DNA of 33,186 nucleotides from Brooklawnia sp. (GCA_012517115.1 JAAYVP010000277.1:1-33186); one strand, 5' to 3'. Positions 23,638 through 33,186 are shown, numbered from the stretch's first letter. The notes: generated by a model not told the origin, from the letters alone. Program-made: numbers and translations.

Positions 23638-23666
23638 ATCCTACCTCAGGGGCTGATGGCTGGCCA
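23638..23666 (-). promoter_or_regulatory. Promoter of the riboswitch and ECF operon
   Basis: TGGCCA (23666-23661, four of six to TTGACA) and TAGGAT (23643-23638) are 17 nt apart on the minus strand. The start would fall at about 23632-23630, the first bases of aptamer helix P1. Confidence 0.55.
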
Positions 23667-23698
23667 TGGCGTGCATCGTCGGCAGGCTGGTCGTATCG

Positions 23699-24571
23699 TC
23701 AGGACGCAGGCCCCGCTGGCAGTGTCAAGGGGGCTTTGATGCCGGCGTCCTGGAAGGCCGTCATCACCCGCGCCCGGATCTCGCGTTCCACCGCCCACTG
23801 CTGGTCACCAGGGCACTTCACCACGATCAGGTAGTTCGCTTGACCGGCCGCCAACTCGCTCATCCCGAGCACCTTCGGCGGCTCCAGTATCTGCTCGGCC
23901 CACTCTGGTTCCTCAGCCAGTCCGCGGCAGACTTCGGTGAGCAGGCTGATCACCTGGCGTGGGTCTTCCGAATACGCAACGGGGATGCTGATGTTGGCGT
24001 TCGACCAACCCTGGGTGCGGTTTCCCAGCGTGACGATCTCGCCGTTGCGCACGTACCAGATCTCACCGTTGCTGTCCTGGATGCGGGTGGCCCGCAGGCC
24101 GAGGGACTGGACGGTGCCGTTCAGCGTGCCGATGTCGACATGGTCGCCGACACCGAACTGGTCCTCCATCATCAAGAACAGCCCGGAGATGACGTCCTTG
24201 ACCAGGCTCTGGGCACCGAATCCGATCGCGATGCCACCGATGCCTGCGGACGCCAGGGCTGGCGCGATATTCACGCCGAGCGCCTGCAGCACCATGAAGA
24301 CCACGATCAAGGCCAGCGATGCGTCCACCAACGAGCCGAGCATGGTGCCGACGGTGCGGGTGCGGTGGGCCTGGCGTTCCACGCTCAGCCCGCCGGCTTG
24401 GGCGATCATGGCGGCCGCTCGGGACGACAAGCCCCCGCCCGGTTCTTCGACACGCTTGGCGGTTCGCTCGATCCAACGTTTGATTAGGCGTTTCAGCAGG
24501 CCGCGCGCCAGCAGAGCGAGCACGCAGATGAGGAGGATCTCAATCGCGGTGTCAGGCCAGACGAGGTTCAT
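23699..24571 (-). CDS. MscS-family small-conductance mechanosensitive channel
   Basis: Such channels release solutes on hypo-osmotic shock. The 290-residue protein has an N-terminal hydrophobic segment, a second around LVDASLALIVVFMVLQALG, and the pore-lining helix GIGGIAIGFGAQSLVKDVISGLFLMMEDQFGVGDHV, which is the MscS signature, followed by the beta domain (IGTLNGTVQSLGLRATRIQDSNGEIWYVRNGEI) and the C-terminal alpha/beta domain. ATG is preceded by GGAG. It lies 21 nt after the PBP gene and ends 33 bp before the riboswitch promoter, so it is probably the end of a two-gene unit. Confidence 0.92.
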   Translation of the reverse strand: MNLVWPDTAIEILLICVLALLARGLLKRLIKRWIERTAKRVEEPGGGLSSRAAAMIAQAGGLSVERQAHRTRTVGTMLGSLVDASLALIVVFMVLQALGVNIAPALASAGIGGIAIGFGAQSLVKDVISGLFLMMEDQFGVGDHVDIGTLNGTVQSLGLRATRIQDSNGEIWYVRNGEIVTLGNRTQGWSNANISIPVAYSEDPRQVISLLTEVCRGLAEEPEWAEQILEPPKVLGMSELAAGQANYLIVVKCPGDQQWAVEREIRARVMTAFQDAGIKAPLTLPAGPAS

Positions 24572-24592
24572 CTTGTCTCCGATAGTTGCCGA

Positions 24593-26542
24593 TCAGGTGA
24601 GCAGGGCGCGCACTACGTCTTGTAGCGGCGGGCCGGTGTGCTCGTAGTCCATGACGCAGATCGCGTAGCGGCCCGCGAAGCCGATCGTCCAGCCGTGCGA
24701 CTTCGGCGGAACATCATCGGTGTACTCGGCGGTGCCCGACTTGCCGCCCTCCAGCACGCCTTGCAGGCCGGCCAGCGTGCCCCCGGCTATCACGGCGCCC
24801 ATCATGTCGCGCAGGCTGGCGGCTTCGGACTCGGTAAGTGCGGCGGCGGTCGGAGTAGGTGCCTGGCCTGCCAGCAGGTAGGGGACGACAGTGTGGCCCG
24901 AGCCGACGGACGCCGCCTCGGCGGCTAGTGCCATCGGAGACATCAACACATTGCCCTGCCCGATCGCGGCGGCAGCTCGAACCACCGGGTCATCGCTGGG
25001 CTCGACCGAGCCGTAGAAGGCATCGAAGCCGGTTTCGAAGTCGACACCGATACCCAAGCTGGCCGCGGCGTCGTGTAACTCGGTCGGGCTGAGACCGGCG
25101 GCGGCGTTCATGAACGCGGTGTTGCACGACTGCTGCAGGGCGGTGCGCAGCGAGATCTGTCCGGTGAAGGCGTCGGGATATCCCGGGTAGTTGGTGAAGA
25201 CTCGGCCGTTGACCTCGGCGGTCGGGCTGCAGTCGACCATCGAGTCGGGGGTGTAGCCGCGTCTGAGCAACGCGAGCGAGGTGGCCACCTTCATGGTTGA
25301 GCCCGGCGGGTAGCGCCCGGTGGTGACGAACGACTGGGCCCCCGCGGGCGGAGAACTTGCGGCAGCCAGGATCGCGCCAGTTTGCCGGTCGAGCACGGCC
25401 ACCATGACCAAGGTCGAGTAGCCGGCCAGCACCTCTTCGGCACGGTGCTGCAGAGCCAGTTCCATGGTCAACCGCAGCGGTTCGCCAGCAACCGGATCGA
25501 CGGTGAACAGCACCCGATTCGGTGGCTTCGGAGTGGCTGGCGTGCCGGACTCGGTGCTCGGCGATGCCGGGCTCGAGGACTCGGGCGCCAGTTTGGCCAG
25601 CTGGGTGTCGCTACGGCGGATGGCGGTGATCGAGTGGCCGGGCAGGCCGCGGAGTTGTTCGTCGTGGATCTTCTGCAGCCCGCTCAGGCCCACGATGTCG
25701 CCCAGTTGGATCGCGCCGTCGCTGGCCTCGATGACCTCAGCGGTGGCCTCGCCAGCGACGCCCAGGATGCCGCGGGCGAAGGTCGCCGTGGGGGCCAGCG
25801 GCAGGGTGTCGACGAAGGCCGCAGCCCCCGGGATCTGCTCGATTGCCGGTGGCACGGTACCCTCGCGCAGCGTGATGGCCAGCACGAACGCCTGTGGCCC
25901 TGAGTCCGCCACCAACTGCGCGTAGGAGTCGGCCTCGATACCGACCAACCCCGCCAGAGCCCGGGCAGACGCGTCGGTCTGTTCGGCGGTGACACGGGTC
26001 TTGTCGATGCCTACCCGGTAGACGGCCCGGTCTTCGACGATGGCCGCACCGGCGGCGTCCAGAATCGAGCCTCGCTTTGCTGGGGTGCGCTCGTAGAAGA
26101 GCCGCGAGGTGGCGTCCAGATCTGGGTGGACGATGGTCGGGGTCCACTGCAGGCGCCAGTCGTCGTCGATTTGGCGCAGCACGGCGGTGCTGGTGAACTC
26201 GAAACTGCTCTGCGGGAAGGCGTAACGCTGGACAAGTTGGACGTCGGCGGTTTGCCGACCGTCGTAGACGATATCGCCGACCGCCACCTCGGGCAGCAAG
26301 CCGGACATGGTACTCATCGCTTGCTGATAGTCTGTCTCGGCTTGCTCAGCGTTGCCGGTCAACGGCAACCCGCCGACCGTGCCGGTGGACAGCGCGTTGG
26401 CGAGTTTCGCCGCGAGTTCGCGAACGTCCGGGGGCGGCGTGGGTGCAAAAGGTGACCCGGGGTTGTTGGTGCAGCCGGTCAGGGCCAGCAAGAACGCCAG
26501 CAGAGCCGCCAACTGACGGATCGTCGTTGCCCTCCCATTCAC
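24593..26542 (-). CDS. Lipoprotein class B penicillin-binding protein (NTF2-like N-domain, transpeptidase)
   Basis: Class B PBPs cross-link peptidoglycan with a D,D-transpeptidase domain. The 649-residue protein has a lipoprotein signal with lipobox LTGC (Cys24), a MecA-like NTF2 domain (about 40-150), a dimerisation domain, and the transpeptidase domain with SxxK as STMK (Ser415), SxN as SCN (472-474) and KTG as KSG (601-603, GGKSGTAEY). It resembles the PBP-lipo/PBP2a-like group of actinobacteria, where the N-terminal domain is often linked with low beta-lactam affinity. The start is GTG 26542 with no ribosome-binding site, but a -10 hexamer stands 7 nt upstream, which suggests a leaderless mRNA. 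Confidence 0.93.
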   Translation of the reverse strand: MNGRATTIRQLAALLAFLLALTGCTNNPGSPFAPTPPPDVRELAAKLANALSTGTVGGLPLTGNAEQAETDYQQAMSTMSGLLPEVAVGDIVYDGRQTADVQLVQRYAFPQSSFEFTSTAVLRQIDDDWRLQWTPTIVHPDLDATSRLFYERTPAKRGSILDAAGAAIVEDRAVYRVGIDKTRVTAEQTDASARALAGLVGIEADSYAQLVADSGPQAFVLAITLREGTVPPAIEQIPGAAAFVDTLPLAPTATFARGILGVAGEATAEVIEASDGAIQLGDIVGLSGLQKIHDEQLRGLPGHSITAIRRSDTQLAKLAPESSSPASPSTESGTPATPKPPNRVLFTVDPVAGEPLRLTMELALQHRAEEVLAGYSTLVMVAVLDRQTGAILAAASSPPAGAQSFVTTGRYPPGSTMKVATSLALLRRGYTPDSMVDCSPTAEVNGRVFTNYPGYPDAFTGQISLRTALQQSCNTAFMNAAAGLSPTELHDAAASLGIGVDFETGFDAFYGSVEPSDDPVVRAAAAIGQGNVLMSPMALAAEAASVGSGHTVVPYLLAGQAPTPTAAALTESEAASLRDMMGAVIAGGTLAGLQGVLEGGKSGTAEYTDDVPPKSHGWTIGFAGRYAICVMDYEHTGPPLQDVVRALLT

Positions 26543-26549
26543 GATGGGC

Positions 26550-26555
26550 AGCCTA
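26550..26555 (-). promoter_or_regulatory. -10 element for a leaderless PBP transcript
   Basis: TAGGCT on the minus strand ends 7 nt before the GTG start of the PBP gene. No Shine-Dalgarno sequence lies between, and no good -35 is seen. Confidence 0.45.
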
Positions 26556-26658
26556 ACCGTTGGCTACGACAAAAACTCGCGTCGCCCATCCGTGCCGGAT
26601 CTCCGGTGCGAAGCCGCCGCAGCCCCTAGCTTGGAGGAATCGACTTCGAGGAGGCCTC

Positions 26659-27498
26659 ATGTCCACGTTGACTACAACCGGGAGCAACCCCACCGTACTC
26701 TCGTACTCTGACACCGAAGGCGCCGGGCGTCCCGTGGTCTTGATTCATGGCTGGCCGGCATCGGAGCTGTCGTGGCGGGCGATCTCCGACGCCCTGCAAG
26801 GGGCGGGCTTTAGGGTGATCGCCTACGACCGTCGTGGCTTCGGTCATTCCGGGCAACCCGCGGAGGGCTATGACTACGACACTTTCGCTGCCGACCTGAA
26901 CGATCTGCTGACTGCCCTCGATCTGGTGGACGCGGTACTGGTCGGTTTCTCGATGGGCGGTGGAGAAGTGGCCCGTTACGTTGCCAACTACGGCACCTCG
27001 CGGATCACCGGCGCGGTCTTCGTCAGCGCCATCACGCCCTGCCTAGACGCGTCCCTACCTAACAATCCGGACGTTGGCTTCTCCCCTGAGGCAGCGGCCG
27101 GTATGCAGGCTGGCCTCCGCGACGATCCCGAAGGCTTCCTTGCGGGCTTCCTGACGAATTTCTACTCGGTGCCTGGCGAGGGCGAACCGCGGTTGATGGT
27201 GCCCCGCGAGCAAGTCTCGGCCGCCATTGAGGTGGCCAAGCAGGCCAGCCTCGATGCGCTCGCCACCTGTATCGAGCTGTGGCTGACCGATTTCCGCGCC
27301 GATCTCGCGGCGATGAGCGTGCCGACGCTGGTCATCCACGGCGACAGCGACCAGATCGTCCCGTTCGCAGTCAGCGGCCAGCGGATGCCGCACTTCGTGC
27401 CGCATGCTGAGGTGCATGTGATCAGCGAAGGCCCACATGGGGTGCTGGCTTCCCATCCCGATGAGGTGGCTGCCGCTCTGCTAGCGTTCCTGGCCTAG
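26659..27498 (+). CDS. Alpha/beta hydrolase, non-heme chloroperoxidase-like
   Basis: The 279-residue protein has the full alpha/beta-hydrolase set: oxyanion motif LIHGWPAS (28-35), YDRRGFGHSGQP, nucleophile elbow GFSMGG (Ser98), an acid in HGDSDQIVP (Asp229 or Asp231) and His260 in EGPHGV. The pattern YDRRGFGHS plus VGFSMGGGEVARY is typical of the cofactor-free haloperoxidase/arylesterase group; the natural substrate is unknown. I chose ATG 26659 because GAGGAGG lies just upstream; the open frame begins 33 codons earlier without a ribosome-binding site. It is divergent from the PBP gene. Confidence 0.88.
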   Translation: MSTLTTTGSNPTVLSYSDTEGAGRPVVLIHGWPASELSWRAISDALQGAGFRVIAYDRRGFGHSGQPAEGYDYDTFAADLNDLLTALDLVDAVLVGFSMGGGEVARYVANYGTSRITGAVFVSAITPCLDASLPNNPDVGFSPEAAAGMQAGLRDDPEGFLAGFLTNFYSVPGEGEPRLMVPREQVSAAIEVAKQASLDALATCIELWLTDFRADLAAMSVPTLVIHGDSDQIVPFAVSGQRMPHFVPHAEVHVISEGPHGVLASHPDEVAAALLAFLA

Positions 27499-27511
27499 GC
27501 AGCGGCGCGTC

Positions 27512-28576
27512 CTATTCGGCTGATGACTTCGCCCAGCGATTCACCCCGGCCTCCACGGCGAAGGCCTCAATTCGAGCGAGTTCGGCGTCGCTGAACTCCA
27601 GGTTCGACAGTGCACCCAAGTTGGTGCGCAACTGCTCGACGCTGGAGGCCCCGACCAGCGTCGAGGTGACCCGCTCGTCGCGCAAGACCCACGCCAAGGC
27701 CATCTGGGCCAGACTCTGACCACGCTGGGCGGCGATCTCGTTGAGCGCGCGGACGCGTCCCAGCACCTCGTCGGTGAGGCGATCACGGTTGAACGATCCG
27801 CCGCGGGCGCCACGCGAACCCTCGGGGATGCCATCCAGGTAGCGGTCGGTGAGCAGACCCTGCGCGAGTGGGCTGAATGCGATGATGCCCATGCCCTCTT
27901 GCTCGCACCGTTCCAGCACCGTGCCCTGTCCGTTGGTGTCCTGCTCAATCCAACGGTTGAACATGGAGTAACTCGGCTGGTGGATGAGCAGGGGGGTACC
28001 CAACTCACGCGCGATCCCCGCGGCCTCCGCGGTGCGCACCGCGGAGTAGCTGCTGATCCCGACGTATAACGCCTTGCCTGAACGCACTGCCTGGTCGAGC
28101 GCCGCTACCGTCTCCTCCAACGGGGTGTCGGGGTCGAAGCGATGAGAATAGAAGATGTCCACGTAGTTGACGCCTAGCCGACGCAGCGACTGATCGAGTG
28201 AACTGAGCAGGTACTTCCGAGAGCCACCACCCTGGCCGTACGGGCCTGGCCACATCTCGTACCCGGCCTTCGTCGAGATGATGAGCTCATCGCGGTATGG
28301 CGCCAGATCGGTGCGCAGCAGGGTGCCGAAGTTGATTTCGGCCTGACCGGGTGGCGGCCCGTAGTTGTTGGCCAAATCGAAGTGGGTGATGCCGGCGTCG
28401 AAGGCGGCCCGGACGATTGCTCGCTGGGTGCCGAACTTGTGCAGGTCGCCGAAGTTCTGCCACAACCCCAGCGAGATCACCGGGAGCACCAGTCCGGAGC
28501 GTCCAGTTCGGCGGTAGGTCATGGTGCCGTCGTAACGGGTGTATGAGGCCTGGAAGGAAATTCCGTCGGTCAGCAT
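27512..28576 (-). CDS. yghZ: Aldo/keto reductase, YghZ (L-glyceraldehyde 3-phosphate reductase) type
   Basis: The 354-residue TIM-barrel reductase is very close in sequence to E. coli YghZ. Shared stretches include SLGLWQNFGD, THFDLANNYGPPPG, ELIISTKAGYEMWPGPYG, VDIFYSHRFDPDTPLEET, SGKALYVGISSYS and FSPLAQGLLT. The catalytic set Asp, Tyr (NNYG), Lys (STKAG) and His (YSHR) is present. E. coli YghZ reduces L-glyceraldehyde 3-phosphate and methylglyoxal with NADPH, so a detoxifying role is inferred. The N-terminal 18 residues align with YghZ, which supports the start. It lies 19 nt after the L,D-transpeptidase gene and is probably co-transcribed. Confidence 0.9.
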   Translation of the reverse strand: MLTDGISFQASYTRYDGTMTYRRTGRSGLVLPVISLGLWQNFGDLHKFGTQRAIVRAAFDAGITHFDLANNYGPPPGQAEINFGTLLRTDLAPYRDELIISTKAGYEMWPGPYGQGGGSRKYLLSSLDQSLRRLGVNYVDIFYSHRFDPDTPLEETVAALDQAVRSGKALYVGISSYSAVRTAEAAGIARELGTPLLIHQPSYSMFNRWIEQDTNGQGTVLERCEQEGMGIIAFSPLAQGLLTDRYLDGIPEGSRGARGGSFNRDRLTDEVLGRVRALNEIAAQRGQSLAQMALAWVLRDERVTSTLVGASSVEQLRTNLGALSNLEFSDAELARIEAFAVEAGVNRWAKSSAE

Positions 28577-28595
28577 GCTCCCATTGTGAGCCCCT

Positions 28596-29810
28596 TCAGA
28601 CCACGGCGCTCAGCGCCTGCCATTCCTCCCACGAATAGGTCCAGCAGCCGAAGGTCTGGTAGGCCTGCACCGGGAAAGTGCTGCCGGTGAACTCGGCCGG
28701 GTCACCCACCAGGGTGAAGTCGTAGAGCCATTGGGCGTTCGCGTCGCTGAGTCCGGTGCAGCCATGGCTGACGTTGCTGTTGCCGTGGGCGTAATCGGCC
28801 CAGGGTGCGGCGTGGAAGTACTCGCCTGACCAGGTCACCCGTTGCGCGAAGTAGGCGGTGATCCGGTAACCCTCTGGGCTGCTGTGCGGCACCCCGTAGC
28901 TCTCGGAGTCCATGATCACTGGGCTTTGCTTCTCCATGATCAATTTGGTGCCGGTCATGGTCTCGTAGCCCGGTTTGCCCATGCTGACCGGCAGTATCGA
29001 AACGATCTCGCCGTTGCGCAGGCAGGTCAGTGTGTGAGTGTCGATGTTCGCCTGCAGGACGCGCAGATCGCCATACATGTAGTCGGCTGCGGCATCGGCG
29101 AGCACCCAGGTGTCGCCAGCGGGCAGACCAGCCGCGTTCACCTCAACATGTGCTGTGGAACCCGGCAACCAGTAGGTCTTCGGACGCCACTGCAGCGTGG
29201 TCTCGTCAACCCAGCCCCAGGCCCCCTCCTGCGGCGGGCTGGTGGTGACCACGGCGGTCTTCTCGATGGCGGCGCGCTGCTCGTCGGCTATCGGCATGTC
29301 GAACCGAACCCAGATCGGCATGCCGTTGCCGACCGGGTGGCCGTCGGCATAGCGGAAATCGACCTCGACGACCAACTCGGGTTTGACTGTGGTGATCGCC
29401 GCTTCGGCACCTGGTTGTGGTCTACCGGCGGCATCTAGCAAGGTCACCATGATGTGGTAGCTCGAGCCCAGCAGCAGGGCACCGCGGTCGGGGCGCCACT
29501 GGCCGGCCTGGACACTGCCCGGGATCGTCGCGCCGGCGGCATCGGTGACGATGACCGTATCGATGGAGCCGTGCTCGACATCGATGTTGACCGGCTCGTT
29601 TGGCCACATAGATGTCAACCCGTGTGCGGTGCTGATGGCAGCCGTCGGACTCATGTTGGCCGACGGCTGCTGTGGGACTCCGGATTCATCCGACGCATCG
29701 GCGCCTCCAGGGGCGCTCGGGTTGGTCGAGCATCCGACCAGCGCGGCTCCTGCAGCGCCCGCGAGCATTGCCCGCCGGCTGATTGAGTGAGTGATGGGGG
29801 AAGTGGCCAT
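28596..29810 (-). CDS. L,D-transpeptidase lipoprotein with Ig-like domains
   Basis: L,D-transpeptidases form 3-3 cross-links in peptidoglycan or attach proteins to it. The 404-residue protein has a signal with a twin-arginine-like SRRAML and lipobox LVGC (Cys27), two Ig-like domains (about 60-245) and a C-terminal YkuD domain with HGNSNVSHGCTGLS (Cys351) followed by NAQWLYD. The layout is that of mycobacterial LdtMt2 (lipoprotein, Ig-like domains, YkuD, SHGC). The residues after Cys (TGL) differ from the commoner IRM or LNV but keep the catalytic Cys and His. It fits with the PBP in the same region as a second cross-linking system. Confidence 0.92.
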   Translation of the reverse strand: MATSPITHSISRRAMLAGAAGAALVGCSTNPSAPGGADASDESGVPQQPSANMSPTAAISTAHGLTSMWPNEPVNIDVEHGSIDTVIVTDAAGATIPGSVQAGQWRPDRGALLLGSSYHIMVTLLDAAGRPQPGAEAAITTVKPELVVEVDFRYADGHPVGNGMPIWVRFDMPIADEQRAAIEKTAVVTTSPPQEGAWGWVDETTLQWRPKTYWLPGSTAHVEVNAAGLPAGDTWVLADAAADYMYGDLRVLQANIDTHTLTCLRNGEIVSILPVSMGKPGYETMTGTKLIMEKQSPVIMDSESYGVPHSSPEGYRITAYFAQRVTWSGEYFHAAPWADYAHGNSNVSHGCTGLSDANAQWLYDFTLVGDPAEFTGSTFPVQAYQTFGCWTYSWEEWQALSAVV

Positions 29811-30007
29811 CTGTCCTCCAAAGCGTCCCGATGATTCTAAGCCACCGCCGGTAGGGTTGGCCGGGGCGTGACTCAGTTCCTTCTATCCTCGCCGGCTGGG
29901 CGATATCCGCACCCAAAGTCGCTCGGCAAACGTTTCAAAACCAAACCCAAGTGGCAACCAAGAGTAAACCGAAGGAAGCTGGTCACCCTACCCGGCATCA
30001 TGGGGGC

Positions 30008-31323
<1,316 letters not shown>

Positions 31324-31330
31324 GACCGTA

Positions 31331-32770
31331 GTGGCCGAGTTCCAGACGGGGAGCACCCTCAAAGTCAGCCCCACGCCGATTCCCGGGTTGTTGCGCCTAG
31401 ACCTGCCGGTACATGCCGACAATCGGGGCTGGTTCAAAGAGAACTGGCAACGGGCGAAGATGATCGCCCTCGGGCTGCCCGACTTCGAGCCGGTTCAGCA
31501 CAACATTTCGTTCAACGCTGACGTTGGTGTCACCCGGGGTATCCATGCCGAGCCGTGGGATAAGTTCATCTCGGTGGCGACCGGACGGGTTTTCGGCGCC
31601 TGGGTCGACCTGCGAGCTGGTGACAGCTTCGGCGCGGTCTACAGCTGCCAGGTCGACCCTGGGGTGGCGATCTTCGTGCCGCGGGGGGTCGGCAATTCCT
31701 ATCAGACCCTTGAGCCGGGCACCGCCTACAGCTATCTGGTGAACGCGCATTGGAGCCCCGAGGCGTCCTACACGAACCTGAGCCTGGCTGACGAGACGGT
31801 CGCGATCGACTGGCCGATCGGGTTGGCTGAGGCCACCTTGTCCGACAAGGACAAGAGCCATCCCCGGCTGGCCGACGTGACGCCGATCGCACCGACAGCG
31901 AGTAAGCGGGTCTTGGTCGTTGGCAGCAACGGTCAACTGGGACGCGAGTTGCTGCGCCAACTCCCCGCGGCTGGCTACCGGGTAACCGGCGTCGGGCGGC
32001 CCGATTTCGACATCTCGGATGCCCGACAGGTTTCGCAGCTGGACTGGTCTGCCTATGACGTCGTGATCAACGCCGCAGCCTGGACCGACGTGGACGGCGC
32101 CGAGACCCCGGACGGGCGCCGCGCGTGCTGGCTGACCAATGCGGTCGGGCCCGCGAACCTGGCGCGGGCCGCCGTCACGCACGATTTGACGCTGGTCCAT
32201 CTGTCCAGCGACTACGTCTTCGATGGTTCACGCGCGATGCATACCGAGGACGAGCCACCGAGTCCGTTGGGCGTCTACGGCCAATCGAAAGCAGCCGGCG
32301 ACGCCGCGGTAGCCTCCGTGCCGAGGCGCTACCTGGTGCGAACCGGCTGGGTCGTCGGTGACGGCAAGAACTTTGTGCGGACGATGGCTGGGCTCGCCGC
32401 CAAGGGCGTCGATCCGGCGGTGGTGGACGACCAGTTCGGACGCCTCACTTTCACGGCTGATCTCGCGGCTGGCATCATCCACCTGCTGGAGACCAACGCC
32501 GAGTTCGGCTGCTACAACCTGACCAACTCCGGCGACCCCATGAGTTGGTATCAGATCGCTGGCCTGATCTACCAGATGACCGGCCACGACCCTGGCAGGG
32601 TTAGCCCGGTAAGTACCGAGCGCTACTTCGCCGGCCGGCAGGGTGCGCCGCGTCCGACCAACAGCACCCTTGACTTGGCCAAGATCGCCGCGACCGGGTT
32701 CGTGCCTGCCCCGGCGATCGAACGACTGCGCCAGTATCTGGCCGCTGGCTCGCCGGTACACCGCGTCTGA
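31331..32770 (+). CDS. Bifunctional dTDP-4-keto-rhamnose 3,5-epimerase/reductase (RmlC-RmlD fusion)
   Basis: One 479-residue chain carries steps three and four of dTDP-L-rhamnose synthesis. Residues 1-180 form an RmlC-type cupin (HADNRGWFKENWQ, HNISFNADVGVTRGIHAEPWDK, GRVFGAWVDLRAGDSFG, IFVPRGVGNSYQTLE). Residues 193-479 form RmlD: VLVVGSNGQLGRELL, NAAAWTDVDGAE, LSSDYVFDG, the YxxxK pair YGQSK, and RTGWVVG. The epimerase half lacks the usual HYQ and has His72 in GIHAEP instead. Start GTG 31331 lies 7 nt after rmlB; the upstream continuation of the frame is a shadow of rmlB. The fusion guarantees equal amounts of the two enzymes. Confidence 0.92.
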   Translation: MAEFQTGSTLKVSPTPIPGLLRLDLPVHADNRGWFKENWQRAKMIALGLPDFEPVQHNISFNADVGVTRGIHAEPWDKFISVATGRVFGAWVDLRAGDSFGAVYSCQVDPGVAIFVPRGVGNSYQTLEPGTAYSYLVNAHWSPEASYTNLSLADETVAIDWPIGLAEATLSDKDKSHPRLADVTPIAPTASKRVLVVGSNGQLGRELLRQLPAAGYRVTGVGRPDFDISDARQVSQLDWSAYDVVINAAAWTDVDGAETPDGRRACWLTNAVGPANLARAAVTHDLTLVHLSSDYVFDGSRAMHTEDEPPSPLGVYGQSKAAGDAAVASVPRRYLVRTGWVVGDGKNFVRTMAGLAAKGVDPAVVDDQFGRLTFTADLAAGIIHLLETNAEFGCYNLTNSGDPMSWYQIAGLIYQMTGHDPGRVSPVSTERYFAGRQGAPRPTNSTLDLAKIAATGFVPAPAIERLRQYLAAGSPVHRV

Positions 32771-32851
32771 CCTGCATGGACGCGCGCCGCGCACCGTAGA
32801 GTGGTGTCATCTCATGCCGCCGACAAGGCGACAATTAGAAGGGACGATGTC

Positions 32852-33186
32852 ATGCGCGGCGTAATCTTGGCCGGTGGTTCGGGCAGCCGCCTGCACCCAA
32901 TCACGATGGCTACCAGCAAGCAGTTGCTGCCGGTCTACGACAAGCCGATGATCTACTACCCGTTGTCGACTCTGATGCTGGCAGGCATCCAGGATGTGTT
33001 GATCATCACCACCCCGCACGACTCCGAGCAGTTCCACCGGTTGCTGAGTGATGGCAGCGATCTGGGCATCAACCTGCAATACGCTGTGCAGCCCGAACCG
33101 AAGGGTCTCGCCCAGGCTTTCACCATCGGGGCCGAATTCATCGGCCGGGAAACAGCCGCGCTGATCCTGGGCGACAACATCTTCTA
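32852..33186 (+). CDS. rmlA: Glucose-1-phosphate thymidylyltransferase RmlA (partial, cut by window end)
   Basis: RmlA makes dTDP-glucose from dTTP and glucose 1-phosphate, the first step of the rhamnose pathway. The 111 visible residues include the nucleotide-binding [30 protein letters not shown] pattern, LSTLMLAGI, and [16 protein letters not shown], closely matching E. coli RmlA/RffH. AGAAGGG stands 8 nt before the ATG. The gene runs off the right edge, so its end is not seen. With rmlB and the rmlC-rmlD fusion it completes the four dTDP-rhamnose activities. Confidence 0.95.
   Translation, partial: MRGVILAGGSGSRLHPITMATSKQLLPVYDKPMIYYPLSTLMLAGIQDVLIITTPHDSEQFHRLLSDGSDLGINLQYAVQPEPKGLAQAFTIGAEFIGRETAALILGDNIF

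Overview
This window comes from a high-GC Gram-positive (actinobacterial) chromosome at the replication-origin end. The evidence is the block dnaA / rpmH-rnpA-yidD-yidC-jag-rsmG, GTG and TTG starts, TTGTCCACA-type DnaA boxes, a GGAAT-N18-GTT (SigR/SigH type) promoter in front of trxB, and the neighbourhood pcnA / DUF6049 / MviN-type pseudokinase / trxB-trxA. A Propionibacteriaceae-like host is a guess from general gene content and is not proven.

Layout. (1) 1-5002: dnaA on the minus strand, a 417-bp intergenic region with DnaA boxes and the rpmH promoter, then the tightly packed rpmH-rnpA-yidD-yidC-jag-rsmG operon on the plus strand. (2) 5003-6427: mgtE stands where parA-parB would be expected; a truncated parS-like site remains in the 3' end of rsmG. 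(3) 6458-7910: trxB-trxA (minus) behind a SigR-type promoter. (4) 8001-10213: a gene-free stretch of nearly 500 bp, then glpD (plus). (5) 10232-17251: pcnA, a DHA2 drug exporter, a DUF6049 envelope protein and a membrane pseudokinase (minus). Compared with the Mycobacterium tuberculosis locus (recalled: Rv3907c-Rv3924c), mutT4, MurJ, sigM, cwlM and parAB are absent or replaced here.

(6) 17181-23666 (minus) is the most interesting part. It is a riboswitch-controlled operon that I read as a complete cobalamin capture and uptake system. A compact cobalamin aptamer starts at the predicted transcription start. It is followed by a secreted, membrane-anchored alpha/alpha-barrel protein, a secreted, membrane-anchored DUF4430-like beta-domain protein, EcfT, a fused double ATPase EcfA-EcfA', and an S component. 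The barrel and beta domain are the two halves of the intrinsic factor/transcobalamin fold, here on separate polypeptides. An RhtA-like exporter follows and runs into pcnA.

(7) 23699-26542 (minus): an MscS channel and a lipoprotein class B penicillin-binding protein with a probably leaderless GTG start. (8) 26659-27498 (plus): an alpha/beta hydrolase. (9) 27512-29810 (minus): an L,D-transpeptidase lipoprotein and a YghZ-type aldo/keto reductase. (10) 30008-33186 (plus): acylphosphatase, then dTDP-L-rhamnose synthesis (rmlB, an rmlC-rmlD fusion, and rmlA cut by the window end). Cell-envelope functions recur throughout: YidC, the PBP, the L,D-transpeptidase, rhamnose synthesis, the pseudokinase and DUF6049. 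I saw no tRNA, rRNA, CRISPR array, insertion sequence or phage gene.
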